From contig NZ_CADDTS010000010.1 in the NCBI RefSeq assembly GCF_902753875.1, positions 1 to 32,641 on the forward strand: a stretch of DNA of 32,641 nucleotides, given 5' to 3'. A model generated the notes under the pieces. It was given only the letters and a program-made list of their open reading frames with translations, did no database searches and had not been told where the DNA came from. The position numbers and the translations under genes were made by a program. This document shows positions 25,841 through 32,641 of the stretch, one piece after another. The first letter of the stretch is position 1. Every line of letters begins with the position of its first letter. The DNA is from Acinetobacter bouvetii (GTDB taxonomy: Bacteria > Pseudomonadota > Gammaproteobacteria > Pseudomonadales > Moraxellaceae).

Positions 25841-27328
25841 ATGCAAGTACTTAAACAATTACAAATACCATATAGTTTTGCCAAGCGTCATGGCGTGTTG
25901 CTGCGCTACGAGGGTGATCAGGCCTTTATTGTGCGCCGTGAAAATACGCCCTTGCTGGCGATACAGGAAGCACGTCGCTTTTTGGGGCATCCTGCACAGC
26001 ACCAGTTGTGTAGTGAACAGGAATTTCATCAATTACTCAGTTCCAGCTTTGCCGGAGATACCGGTGAGTCTCAGCAGGTTGCAGCCGGTCTGGAAGATCA
26101 TCCCGATTTACTCAGTCTGGCCGACTCAGTTCCAGAAGCTGAAGATCTCATGGATCAGGAAGATGATGCACCGATTGTGCGACTGATTAATGCACTGTTG
26201 TCTGAAGCTATTCGGGTGGGCGCTTCGGATATTCATATTGAATCCTTTGAGAAAAAACTGTCGGTGCGCTTACGTGTCGATGGTCAGCTGCGCGAAATTG
26301 TGCAACCACGCCGTGAATTGGCGCCGCTGTTGGTGTCTCGGATTAAAGTCATGGCCAAACTGGATATTGCTGAAAAGCGCATTCCACAAGATGGTCGTAT
26401 ATCCTTAAGACTGGCCGGACGTGAAGTTGATGTGCGTGTTTCGACGCTACCTTCCTCACATGGTGAGCGTGTGGTGATGCGTTTGCTGGACAAACAGGCC
26501 GGGCGTTTGAATATGACCCATTTGGGTTTGATGCAACCTGACTATGAACGCTTAACCCATCTGGTGCATCGTCCGCACGGCATTATTTTGGTGACTGGGC
26601 CCACTGGTTCGGGTAAAACCACGACTTTATATGCAGCCTTATCCGACTTAAATGATGGTTCAAAAAATATTTTGACTGCAGAAGATCCGATTGAATATCA
26701 GCTTGAAGGCATTGGGCAAACTCAGGTCAATAGCAAAGTAGATATGACTTTTGCCCGTGCGCTAAAAGCCATGCTGCGTCAGGATCCAGATGTGGTGATG
26801 GTGGGGGAAATTCGTGATCTGGAAACGGCTGAAATTGCAGTGCAAGCCTCCTTAACCGGTCACTTGGTTCTATCTACCCTGCATACCAATACAGCCATTG
26901 GCGCAGTGACGCGTTTAAAAGATATGGGCATCGAACCGTTCTTGCTGGCTAGCTCCTTAATTGGGGTGATTGCTCAGCGTCTGGTGCGAACTATATGTCC
27001 ACGCTGTGCCACATGGCGTGAAGCAGATCATTTTGAAACCGAAATTTTCAAGCATTTACAAACTGATACTGCTCTAAAATTACCACAACCGAAAGGCTGT
27101 GATCACTGCTCGCATACCGGTTTTATTGGGCGTACCGCGATTTATGAAATTGTCCCGGTCGATGAACCGATGCGCCGTCTGATTCATGGCAATGCTGCCG
27201 AATATGAGCTGGAAAGCTATGCGCGTAAACAGTCGGGTTCAATCCGCGATGATGGTTTACGTAAAGTATTGGCCGGGAAAACCACTTTGGAAGAAGTCCT
27301 GCGTGTGACCAATGAAGCTGCGGATTAA
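25841..27328 (+). CDS. gspE: Type II secretion ATPase GspE
   Basis: GspE is the cytoplasmic hexameric ATPase that drives pseudopilus assembly in the type II secretion system. The 495 residues carry an N-terminal GspE domain (1-100), the aspartate box GASDIHIE (128-135), Walker A GPTGSGKTTT (about 253-262), Walker B VMVGEIRD with its glutamate at about 322, the histidine box STLHT, and a CM zinc site with CPRC (about 386-389) and CDHC (about 420-423). The CxxC-x30-CxxC spacing favours GspE over PilB. A TTG three bases upstream is in frame, but the ATG is the better start. No other gsp gene is near, consistent with scattered T2SS loci. Confidence 0.9.
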   Translation: MQVLKQLQIPYSFAKRHGVLLRYEGDQAFIVRRENTPLLAIQEARRFLGHPAQHQLCSEQEFHQLLSSSFAGDTGESQQVAAGLEDHPDLLSLADSVPEAEDLMDQEDDAPIVRLINALLSEAIRVGASDIHIESFEKKLSVRLRVDGQLREIVQPRRELAPLLVSRIKVMAKLDIAEKRIPQDGRISLRLAGREVDVRVSTLPSSHGERVVMRLLDKQAGRLNMTHLGLMQPDYERLTHLVHRPHGIILVTGPTGSGKTTTLYAALSDLNDGSKNILTAEDPIEYQLEGIGQTQVNSKVDMTFARALKAMLRQDPDVVMVGEIRDLETAEIAVQASLTGHLVLSTLHTNTAIGAVTRLKDMGIEPFLLASSLIGVIAQRLVRTICPRCATWREADHFETEIFKHLQTDTALKLPQPKGCDHCSHTGFIGRTAIYEIVPVDEPMRRLIHGNAAEYELESYARKQSGSIRDDGLRKVLAGKTTLEEVLRVTNEAAD

Positions 27329-27359
27329 CGCGCAATACTTATTCCTTTGATGCTTGAAT

Positions 27360-27395
27360 AAATTGCTGAACTTACCAAAGTTCGGCAATTTTTTT
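27360..27395 (+). terminator. Terminator of gspE, inside the convergent gene
   Basis: AAATTGCTGAACTT (27360-27373), loop ACCA and AAGTTCGGCAATTT (27378-27391) form a 14-bp stem with one G-T pair and a T run to 27395. The terminator overlaps the last codons and the stop (27372-27374) of the convergent minus-strand gene, so these bases serve both. Confidence 0.85.
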
Positions 27396-27764
27396 CATGA
27401 GCTGGGCGCGAAATGGCGCAGTCGGATTGCCAGCATTGCGACGCGTTTCATTTTCATAAAATTTCTGCCAGGCCTGAATCATTTCTAAACTGACCTCTTG
27501 TGTTTTGAGGTTTTCGACATCTGTTTTGGTGATTTTATGTAGGCGTGCTTCAGCGCCATCTGGGCCTGTTCCCCAACCAATAATCCCTTGACCAAATTCA
27601 GGCAATTTCATGTTGTTGGGTGTAGGCGGAATTTCCAGTCGCTGAATGTTGGGATTTACTTGAGAATTCACCGTAGGGCGAATCTTTTCCGATATGCTTA
27701 ATGCGGCAAAAGATGCACTTGAAGTTATCAGCAGGAGAGAGCTAAGAAAGAGGGATTTCAACAT
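27372..27764 (-). CDS. Small secreted protein, DUF4951-like
   Basis: The 130 residues begin with a type I signal peptide (LKSLFLSSLLLITSSASFA, cleavage after residue 20) with no lipobox. The mature part has a proline-rich lead (IPPTPNNMKLP) and the block FGQGIIGWGTGPDGAEARLH, then KTDVENLKTQEVSLEMIQAW and QKFYENETRRNAGNPTAPFR. The GWGTGPDGA pattern resembles what I remember of DUF4951, found in bacterial and phage proteins without a known role; I hold this loosely. It should be periplasmic or secreted. It faces gspE, but is tail to tail with it, not in an operon. Confidence 0.65.
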   Translation of the reverse strand: MLKSLFLSSLLLITSSASFAALSISEKIRPTVNSQVNPNIQRLEIPPTPNNMKLPEFGQGIIGWGTGPDGAEARLHKITKTDVENLKTQEVSLEMIQAWQKFYENETRRNAGNPTAPFRAQLMKKIAELW

Positions 27765-27934
27765 GAATAAAACGAACTATTGCAAATAAGAATCATTATA
27801 TATTGTGGGTTTTGTTTTTTATATTCTTTTTTAGAACCAAATTAAACGCATTGCCTGATTTTGTGGCGATTTTTCTATTTCATCAGAAGACTCGTTTTGG
27901 GAAATCGATACTCAGCGATTTAAAAATAGTAAAG

Positions 27935-27974
27935 AATCTATCCTAAAAGAAGGTGATTGCTTTCAGGATAGATT
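27935..27974 (-). terminator. Probable terminator of ohr
   Basis: AATCTATCCT (27935-27944) and AGGATAGATT (27965-27974) form a 10-bp stem with a 20-base loop. Read in the ohr direction it is followed by CTTTACTATTTTTAAATC. It lies about 25 bases past the ohr stop. Confidence 0.6.
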
Positions 27975-27998
27975 GAGTAGAACAGATTGAATCTGAAC

Positions 27999-28424
27999 TC
28001 AGGTCAGTACATTCAAGGTTACATTAATATTATTGCGTGTGGCATTGGAGTAGGGGCAGACAATATGTGCAGCATCTACCAGTTTTTGTGCTTCCGCCTG
28101 ATCCATCCCTTCTAGGTGGATATTTAGGGTAACTTCAATCCCGAAGCCCGTTGGAATAGGGCCAATCCCGACTTCCCCTTCAATATAGGCCTCTTTGCTG
28201 ATATTCAATTTATCCCGGTTGGCAACGAATTTCATGGCACCCAGAAAACAGGCGGAATAACCGGCTGCAAAAAGTTGTTCGGGATTGGTTCCACCACCAG
28301 CGCCGCCCATTTCTTTGGGAACTGCAAGTTTGACATCTAATATGCCATCGGATGATGTTGCGCGTCCGTCACGACCACCCGTAGCTTTGGCTTTTGCTGT
28401 ATAGACTGCTTTTTCTAAGGCCAT
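27999..28424 (-). CDS. ohr: Organic hydroperoxide resistance protein (Ohr)
   Basis: Ohr is a thiol peroxidase that reduces organic and fatty-acid hydroperoxides with lipoylated proteins as electron donors. From the ATG at 28424 it has 141 residues, the standard length. The two redox cysteines are C59 in FAAGYSACFLGAMK and C123 in AHIVCPYSNATR, and GGRDGRATSSDG at 16-27 holds the conserved arginine. An upstream frame extension (to 28514) would add 30 unrelated residues. AGAG stands 9 bases before the chosen ATG, and an ATG three codons upstream (28433) is a second choice. No OhrR gene is adjacent and I find no clear OhrR box in the 117-base upstream gap. Confidence 0.93.
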   Translation of the reverse strand: MALEKAVYTAKAKATGGRDGRATSSDGILDVKLAVPKEMGGAGGGTNPEQLFAAGYSACFLGAMKFVANRDKLNISKEAYIEGEVGIGPIPTGFGIEVTLNIHLEGMDQAEAQKLVDAAHIVCPYSNATRNNINVTLNVLT

Positions 28425-28541
28425 TTTTTTCATCTCTATGTTTTTATATAAGATGTTATGGTGTGGGATTTTGAATAAAGAATAAGCAGTTATTTTGTAA
28501 TTTTTATAAAGCAAAAAATCGAGTTTTAAAGCTGCATAGAA

Positions 28542-29366
28542 TTAGAAGCTGATAATTTTACGGTGCTGAATTAATGGCATGGCTGTGCGGAAAGCCTGCT
28601 GTTCATCCAGATCAAAGGGTACGGTAATCAGGCTGGCTCCATCATCATGCACAATATCTAAAATTTGGCCGCGACTATTGCTTGCAGCTGCATGTCCCCA
28701 GGTTTGACGTTTCTCACCATGCCAGCCTTGTTGAGCTGCGCCTAAAACCTGACACTGGCTATCGAGCGCTCGTGACTGAAGCAGTAATTGCCAATGCATC
28801 TGGCCAGTGGTGTAGGTAAAGGCTGCAGGTGCAGTTAGGATATGCGCACCTTGATGGCGTAAAGTTAGAGCCAGTTCTGGAAAACGTAAGTCATAGCACA
28901 CCATCAGCCCAATATTGCCAAACGGGGTTTGGGCAACTACGACATCACTACCCGGTTCAAAGAATCGAGATTCTTGATATCCACCCACCGCATCACCGAC
29001 TTGTACATCAAACAGATGAATTTTGTCATAGCGTGCTTCGGTGCGTTCAGGGCTAATACATAAACTGACGGTACGTACACGACCATCGGTAATGATGGAG
29101 CCATCCGGACGAAACGGGCAGGGTAATGTCCCTGCCACGATCCAGATTTGATATTGATGGGCAAGTTTTTCCAGACGCTGCTGGATGCTTTCAAACTGCG
29201 CTGCGGTCTCACGTTGTTTTCCTGCGGCAAAACAGACAAAGTTTTCCGGAAAAACAATCAGCTCTGCACCCTCTGCTTTACTTTGTTGTATTAATGACTC
29301 GATCAGGATGAAATTGGTTTCAATATCATCCTGAGAGTTCATTTGTACAACAGAGAGTAAAGTCAT
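28542..29366 (-). CDS. Nitrilase-family amidohydrolase, probable deaminated glutathione amidase
   Basis: This carbon-nitrogen hydrolase of 274 residues has the Glu-Lys-Cys triad visible: E41 in IVFPENFVCF, K115 in YDKIHLFDV and C157 in LMVCYDLRFPEL. The sequence HLFDVQVGDAVGGYQES followed by RFFEPG, and the length, fit the Nit1/YbeM branch, which repairs deaminated glutathione. Another omega-amidase-like substrate remains possible. It follows gigB after only 24 bases, so it is likely in the gigB transcript although functionally unrelated. The ribosome binding site is weak. Confidence 0.85.
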   Translation of the reverse strand: MTLLSVVQMNSQDDIETNFILIESLIQQSKAEGAELIVFPENFVCFAAGKQRETAAQFESIQQRLEKLAHQYQIWIVAGTLPCPFRPDGSIITDGRVRTVSLCISPERTEARYDKIHLFDVQVGDAVGGYQESRFFEPGSDVVVAQTPFGNIGLMVCYDLRFPELALTLRHQGAHILTAPAAFTYTTGQMHWQLLLQSRALDSQCQVLGAAQQGWHGEKRQTWGHAAASNSRGQILDIVHDDGASLITVPFDLDEQQAFRTAMPLIQHRKIISF

Positions 29367-29390
29367 GGTGTGAGCTCTAAATAATAATTT

Positions 29391-29909
29391 TTATACGTTT
29401 TGTTGAGACACTTGCTCCAAGGTCTCTTGTTCTTTTTGTAATTGTTTCACCAAAGGTTCAAACATGTTTTGGTTACTTTCATTGAGTTTCATCAATGTTT
29501 TATGTGCATCTAAAACAGTGGTTAACATGGCATTATGACTAATGTGCTCTTCAATTAATTCGCGGGTACATACTTTCGGATCACCGCAATAATTTAAGAT
29601 TACAAAAACCTGCCCCAAGCCCATACTGTTAGCCAAGGTAGTAATGTCAGGATTGGTCGATAACATAACCGCCTGAATCTGATGCGCCTGCTTTAGCTTT
29701 AAACCCAGCTTGGCAAGGACACCTAAAACAGTACTGTCAATGAATGTCGTTTGGGTTAAATCTACGATGGCCCCAACGACATTCGACTGTTGTTCAATTT
29801 TACTAAGGAGTTTGTCTAGACTGATGCAAGATTGGGCACGCACTTCGCCAATAAGCTTAAAAATATGCGTTCCATTCAAGCTTGCATATTCAACATGACC
29901 TGTTGACAT
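29391..29909 (-). CDS. gigB: STAS-domain anti-anti-sigma factor GigB
   Basis: From the ATG at 29909 this is a 172-residue STAS protein with the phosphorylation-site loop VDLTQTTFIDSTVLGVLAKLG; the serine at about 59 is the likely phosphate acceptor. A helical C-terminal extension of about 60 residues (110-172, Gln/Glu/Leu-rich) goes beyond the usual 110-residue STAS fold. The frame is open to 29948, but a promoter occupies that stretch. In Acinetobacter baumannii the GigA phosphatase acts on GigB, and the pair controls stress responses, antibiotic resistance and virulence. I assign the name from sequence resemblance and the adjacent phosphatase gene. Confidence 0.85.
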   Translation of the reverse strand: MSTGHVEYASLNGTHIFKLIGEVRAQSCISLDKLLSKIEQQSNVVGAIVDLTQTTFIDSTVLGVLAKLGLKLKQAHQIQAVMLSTNPDITTLANSMGLGQVFVILNYCGDPKVCTRELIEEHISHNAMLTTVLDAHKTLMKLNESNQNMFEPLVKQLQKEQETLEQVSQQNV

Positions 29910-29940
29910 ATAAATGCCATTTGCAGAGAAGGATTCCAAA

Positions 29941-29969
29941 ATTATCACATAGGGCCACTATAGACTCAA
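29941..29969 (-). promoter_or_regulatory. Promoter of gigB
   Basis: On the minus strand TTGAGT (29969-29964) and an extended -10 TGTGATAAT (hexamer 29946-29941) are separated by 17 bases. Transcription would begin near 29934, about 25 bases before the gigB ATG. This supports the shorter start of gigB and suggests it can be expressed without gigA. Confidence 0.6.
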
Positions 29970-30022
29970 GTAGCCAACAGTCTTATATCGCTTAGTTGAA
30001 AGTTAACATATTGATAATATGA

Positions 30023-30991
30023 TTAATTCATTCGGCGTAAACTTAAAATGGCAATGTCATCCGCGACATGCTCAGGGGCTTGAAATGATTGATTTTGCAA
30101 GTGGAACACCAATTTTTCGAATTGTTCATTCAGTCCACCATCGAAAGGTTCTAGTGCCCCATCTGAACAAATAATAAACCGTGCATGCCTGTTCAGCACA
30201 CATTCAAACTCTTCAACTTCCAGATCTTCAGTTAGTCCTAAAGGGAAACTACTGGTATTTAAAATTTTAGGCACTTGGTTTGGCTCAAAGATAATCGCAG
30301 GCGGATAATGTCCAGCACTAGACCAGCGCAGCTGATGTGTTTCCAAATTTAAAACACCGGCAATCATGGTAATGTGCTTTTCAATGTTTTCTTGCACCAG
30401 CATGCCGTTAAGTTTTTTAATCAATTCGCGCGGGGTTTTGGAGCGACCATGAAAAGCCGCCATCCAGGAGGTGAGTAAACTGCTGGTCACGCCATGTCCA
30501 GATACATCCGCCAGATAAAACATAATTTCTTTATCGCTGATTTTCCAATAATCGTACCAATCACCTGACAAATAGGCAGAAGGTTGAAACAGGGTTTCAA
30601 CTTTATAATTCATCAGTTCAATCGGATTCGGCAGCAAACATTTTTGTAAATATGCAGCAGAAGGGAGGTCGCGACTATCTTGATTGCGCTTATATTGCGC
30701 ATCAATTTTAAGCAAAAAATCTTCCGGATTAACCGGTAATTTAGTCCAGATCCAGCCGGCTAAAGCACCTAATTCCCAAGCTTGAGCTAAAGCTGTGCCT
30801 TCATTTTCAAAAGCCAGAACAATTGTTGGAAGAGACCATTGATGGGTTAAATAGTCTTGTACATCCGCAATTGCTAAAATGGTCGGGTCGTATAAATCAA
30901 TATCATCTATGTGAATCATTTGCACACCGGGAAGTGCACTGAGTACCTGATCTAAATAAGGAATATTGCGAGTCGGTTGAATGAAATACAT
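30023..30991 (-). CDS. gigA: PP2C/SpoIIE-type phosphatase with receiver-like domain, GigA
   Basis: The 322 residues combine a receiver-like N-terminal domain (1-100) with a PP2C-SIG phosphatase. The phosphatase carries SGDWYD (142-147), the metal-binding ADVSGHG (161-167), SAGHYPP (225-231), CSDG (275-278) and DDIAIL (311-316), so catalysis looks intact. The receiver is degenerate: D43 in LAIADVQD could accept phosphate and K84 in TKLPVNPEDF fits the conserved lysine, but the N-terminal acidic pair is missing. GigA is known to dephosphorylate GigB. The ribosome binding site is weak (AAGGAT is 14 bases away). Confidence 0.87.
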   Translation of the reverse strand: MYFIQPTRNIPYLDQVLSALPGVQMIHIDDIDLYDPTILAIADVQDYLTHQWSLPTIVLAFENEGTALAQAWELGALAGWIWTKLPVNPEDFLLKIDAQYKRNQDSRDLPSAAYLQKCLLPNPIELMNYKVETLFQPSAYLSGDWYDYWKISDKEIMFYLADVSGHGVTSSLLTSWMAAFHGRSKTPRELIKKLNGMLVQENIEKHITMIAGVLNLETHQLRWSSAGHYPPAIIFEPNQVPKILNTSSFPLGLTEDLEVEEFECVLNRHARFIICSDGALEPFDGGLNEQFEKLVFHLQNQSFQAPEHVADDIAILSLRRMN

Positions 30992-31034
30992 ATAGAAATT
31001 GAATGATCCTTAAAATGATAATCGATAGAGCGCT

Positions 31035-31043
31035 ACTATAACA
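31035..31043 (-). promoter_or_regulatory. Candidate extended -10 element of gigA
   Basis: TGTTATAGT on the minus strand is an extended -10 (TGn plus TATAGT) about 44 bases before the gigA ATG. The -35 region is poor. Confidence 0.4.
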
Positions 31044-31049
31044 ATCTAA

Positions 31050-31080
31050 TGATCAGCAAGGAAAGATGCTTGGCTGATCA
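31050..31080 (-). terminator. Hairpin between mlaA and gigA
   Basis: TGATCAGC (31050-31057) and GCTGATCA (31073-31080) pair, with a further AAG/CTT inside after a bulge. It lies 24 bases past the mlaA stop. There is no T run in the mlaA direction, so it may be a processing or weak stop site, or an operator for gigA, which starts about 60 bases further on. Confidence 0.35.
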
Positions 31081-31103
31081 TATTTTCAATAAATGTGTCG
31101 GAC

Positions 31104-32060
31104 TTATTTCGTGGTGCTGTCACTCTCATCTACAGGGGTTTCATCTGGAGATTGCTCTGGTGCTTCAGGCTGATCTTCGTCTTCAGGTGTTTCTACATCA
31201 TCTTCAATGAATAGAGTTTCAGGTTCTAGACCTTTCTTTTCAGCAATAGCAAAATTTTTACGTTGCAGATAAATATCGCGAATCGCAGCATATTTATCAC
31301 CTTGCAAAACATCTTCAATATCTAAAAGCTGTGAACGGGCATCAATTCCACGGAGTACCTGTTCACTCCAATACAGACCATCATGATCTTCAAAGAGATA
31401 TTTTTGTGGGCGTGCCTGACCATCGACAGCCAACCCTATAGCATCACGGAAAGTACTGGGGCCGAACACAGGCAAAACTAAATAAGGACCAGAAGGGATG
31501 CCGTAATAACCCAATGTGGTTCCGAAATTTTCTTCTTCAGCAGACAGACCTAGACGTCGAGCCGGGTCTGCAAAACCTAAAGTTGTAATGGTATTGATGG
31601 TAAAACGCCCTAAAGATTCTGCAGCACGCAGCGGACGACCTTGAATTAGCTGGTTCACCACATTCCAGGGTTCGCCTAAGTTTTTACGAAACTGGCGATA
31701 AGAACCCCGGACTTCACCAGGTACTTTTTGTTTATATTGCACAGCCAGAGGGCGAGCTACATTACGATCTAACACATCATTTAAAGCAAATATTTGTCTG
31801 TTTAATGGTTGTAGCGGGTCTTTTTGATCGTCAGGTTGGGTTGCATTTGCATCGACTTTTAAATCTTTAGCTTTAATATTTTTTAATTCTTTGAGTGCTT
31901 CAAGACGGGGATGTTGAGTTGTTTGAAGCGTTTCATCAGAAGTGGTTTCTACATTTGCTGATGCAGAAGCTTCAGGATTTACAGTGGATTCATTAGCAAA
32001 TACAGGAGAAATTAATCCGAAAGATAAAAAACTGGCCCAAATATAATGAGAGTGACGCAT
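31104..32060 (-). CDS. mlaA: MlaA/VacJ homologue without a lipobox
   Basis: MlaA sits in the outer membrane with porins and removes misplaced phospholipids, passing them to MlaC. The family domain spans about 80-270: DPLQPLNRQIFALNDVLDRN, GRFTINTITTLGFADPARRLG, FGTTLGYYGIPSGPYLVLPVFG and STFRDAIG. The signal peptide (1-22) ends SPVFA and is of type I, with no lipobox. The whole protein has no cysteine, so it cannot be acylated as E. coli MlaA is. A charged linker (23-80) and a very acidic C-terminal tail (about 285-318, Glu/Asp/Pro) are extra. AGGA stands before the ATG. No mlaBCDEF genes are near. Confidence 0.9.
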   Translation of the reverse strand: MRHSHYIWASFLSFGLISPVFANESTVNPEASASANVETTSDETLQTTQHPRLEALKELKNIKAKDLKVDANATQPDDQKDPLQPLNRQIFALNDVLDRNVARPLAVQYKQKVPGEVRGSYRQFRKNLGEPWNVVNQLIQGRPLRAAESLGRFTINTITTLGFADPARRLGLSAEEENFGTTLGYYGIPSGPYLVLPVFGPSTFRDAIGLAVDGQARPQKYLFEDHDGLYWSEQVLRGIDARSQLLDIEDVLQGDKYAAIRDIYLQRKNFAIAEKKGLEPETLFIEDDVETPEDEDQPEAPEQSPDETPVDESDSTTK

Positions 32061-32232
32061 AAAAAATCCTGGAGCTCTATATAAGCCTATGCTTAAAGCT
32101 AAAAAGAAGTAATAAAATATATTAACAGGTCTTTGAATGTGCGTATTAAAACAAATTTGATCAAAATATGTAGCAAAAAATGATAAAACGACTAAAAAAT
32201 ATCCTAATGAATTGAAAAGTTAAAAAATGGGG

Positions 32233-32260
32233 TTGCATGGGGTGGAAAATGCTGTAGAAT
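32233..32260 (+). promoter_or_regulatory. rRNA promoter, upstream copy (P1-like)
   Basis: TTGCAT (32233-32238) and TAGAAT (32255-32260) are 16 bases apart, the spacing typical of rrn promoters. A dense A/T-rich tract lies directly upstream, as an UP element would. Transcription would start near 32267. Confidence 0.6.
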
Positions 32261-32372
32261 GCACATCCATCGGCGGTGATGAGAATTAAAACTTCTGATA
32301 AAACAGTAGCTTAGCATTAAATGGTTAAGTTGGGTTTTAGGAAGAAAGTTTAAATTAATTTGAAATTGCTAG

Positions 32373-32400
32373 TTGACTTTCTGAGAAGAAAGCGTAATAT
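32373..32400 (+). promoter_or_regulatory. rRNA promoter, downstream copy (P2-like)
   Basis: TTGACT (32373-32378) and TAATAT (32395-32400) are 16 bases apart. The -10 is followed by AGCCGACC, a GC-rich discriminator of the kind that makes rRNA promoters sensitive to ppGpp and NTP levels. Transcription would start near 32407, about 195 bases before 16S. Confidence 0.85.
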
Positions 32401-32411
32401 AGCCGACCTAG

Positions 32412-32434
32412 CTTGCTGCTGACGAAGCAGTAAG
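32412..32434 (+). other. Hairpin at the start of the 16S leader
   Basis: CTTGCTGCT (32412-32420), loop GACGA and AGCAGTAAG (32426-32434) form a 9-bp stem with one G-T pair immediately after the predicted P2 start. It may be an antitermination or processing element of the rRNA leader. I cannot identify boxA with confidence. Confidence 0.45.
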
Positions 32435-32601
32435 AAGATCATTAAGAGATTATGAAGAACAACTTGTGTGGATTTTTACTGGTTGATTAATCGAAATTAT
32501 TTTCATTGATTGATGGTAGAAATTACTCGAAGTTTATTTGAGCAAATTTTTGTCAGTAATTGATGAGCCAAGATTGGTGCACTATATGCACTATTGATTT
32601 T

Positions 32602-32641
32602 AAACTGAAGAGTTTGATCATGGCTCAGATTGAACGCTGGC
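32602..32641 (+). rRNA. rrs: 16S ribosomal RNA, 5' end only
   Basis: The last 40 bases are the 5' end of 16S rRNA, with AGAGTTTGATCATGGCTCAG (the classical 27F region) followed by ATTGAACGCTGGC. Aligned to E. coli numbering, position 1 falls at 32602. The gene continues beyond the window. Confidence 0.98.

Larger units (their letters stand above)
32061..32601. other. Intergenic region between mlaA and the rRNA operon
   Basis: This 541-base region contains the mlaA promoter area on the left (TATATA at about 32075 on the minus strand, weak -35), an A/T-rich stretch at 32150-32230 that could act as an UP element, two tandem rRNA promoters, and the 16S leader. No protein-coding frame is convincing. 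Confidence 0.6.

Noticed and set aside
28425..28514. 30-residue N-terminal extension of Ohr
   Set aside because: Ohr proteins are about 140 residues and begin near the chosen ATG; the extension is AT-rich leader sequence.
29910..29948. 13-residue extension of GigB
   Set aside because: The extension is in the leader of the predicted gigB promoter (start near 29934), so it would not be fully transcribed from it.

Overview
The window reads as a stretch of chromosome from an Acinetobacter-type gammaproteobacterium. This rests on remembered family resemblance, not a search: the AT-rich sequence, gene sets such as secB/grxC/rhodanese, rsgA-orn and trxA-rho, a 274-residue AccA, the GigA/GigB phosphatase and STAS pair, and a 16S rRNA gene that begins at the right edge. 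Almost all of it is core housekeeping DNA. I see no prophage, transposase, CRISPR array or tRNA gene.

Layout. Positions 1-2472 (minus strand) hold rsgA, then a rhodanese-grxC-secB operon. Orn and tcdA follow on the plus strand, ending in a hairpin shared with a convergent tail-anchored protein of unknown function. Positions 5330-9260 are the pheS-pheT-ihfA unit, with a 130-bp palindromic repeat inserted between pheS and pheT. A very alanine-rich small lipoprotein, rho with a long leader, and trxA follow on the minus strand. Positions 12347-18010 (plus) carry ppx, accA-tilS (overlapping by 64 bases), proC, a YggT protein and a DUF2314-like protein. PolA (minus) is divergent from a 901-residue polytopic DUF2339-like protein. 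A DUF432-like gene coupled to an MscS channel (minus) is divergent from a lone type II secretion ATPase, gspE. The right part (minus) has a small secreted protein, ohr, a nitrilase-family amidase, gigB, gigA and an MlaA homologue. The window closes with two tandem rRNA-type promoters and the first 40 bases of 16S rRNA.

How the genes connect. PheST charges tRNA-Phe, TilS modifies tRNA-Ile2, TcdA modifies the t6A of ANN-decoding tRNAs, and RsgA matures the 30S subunit. Orn, Rho and PolA act in RNA decay, transcription termination and DNA repair. GrxC, TrxA and Ohr handle thiol and peroxide stress, while GigA/GigB form a partner-switching stress regulator. SecB, GspE and MlaA serve the cell envelope.

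No clearly new multi-gene system is present. The points most worth a second look are: a 42-codon leader ORF that ends in an ATGA overlap with rho, where rho lacks a Shine-Dalgarno sequence; an MlaA homologue with no cysteine at all, so it cannot be a lipoprotein; a GC-rich palindromic repeat in three places, one splitting pheS from pheT and one supplying a stop codon; operator-like palindromes before accA and between trxA and ppx; the coupled DUF432-MscS pair; and the conserved-looking tail-anchored unknown protein.
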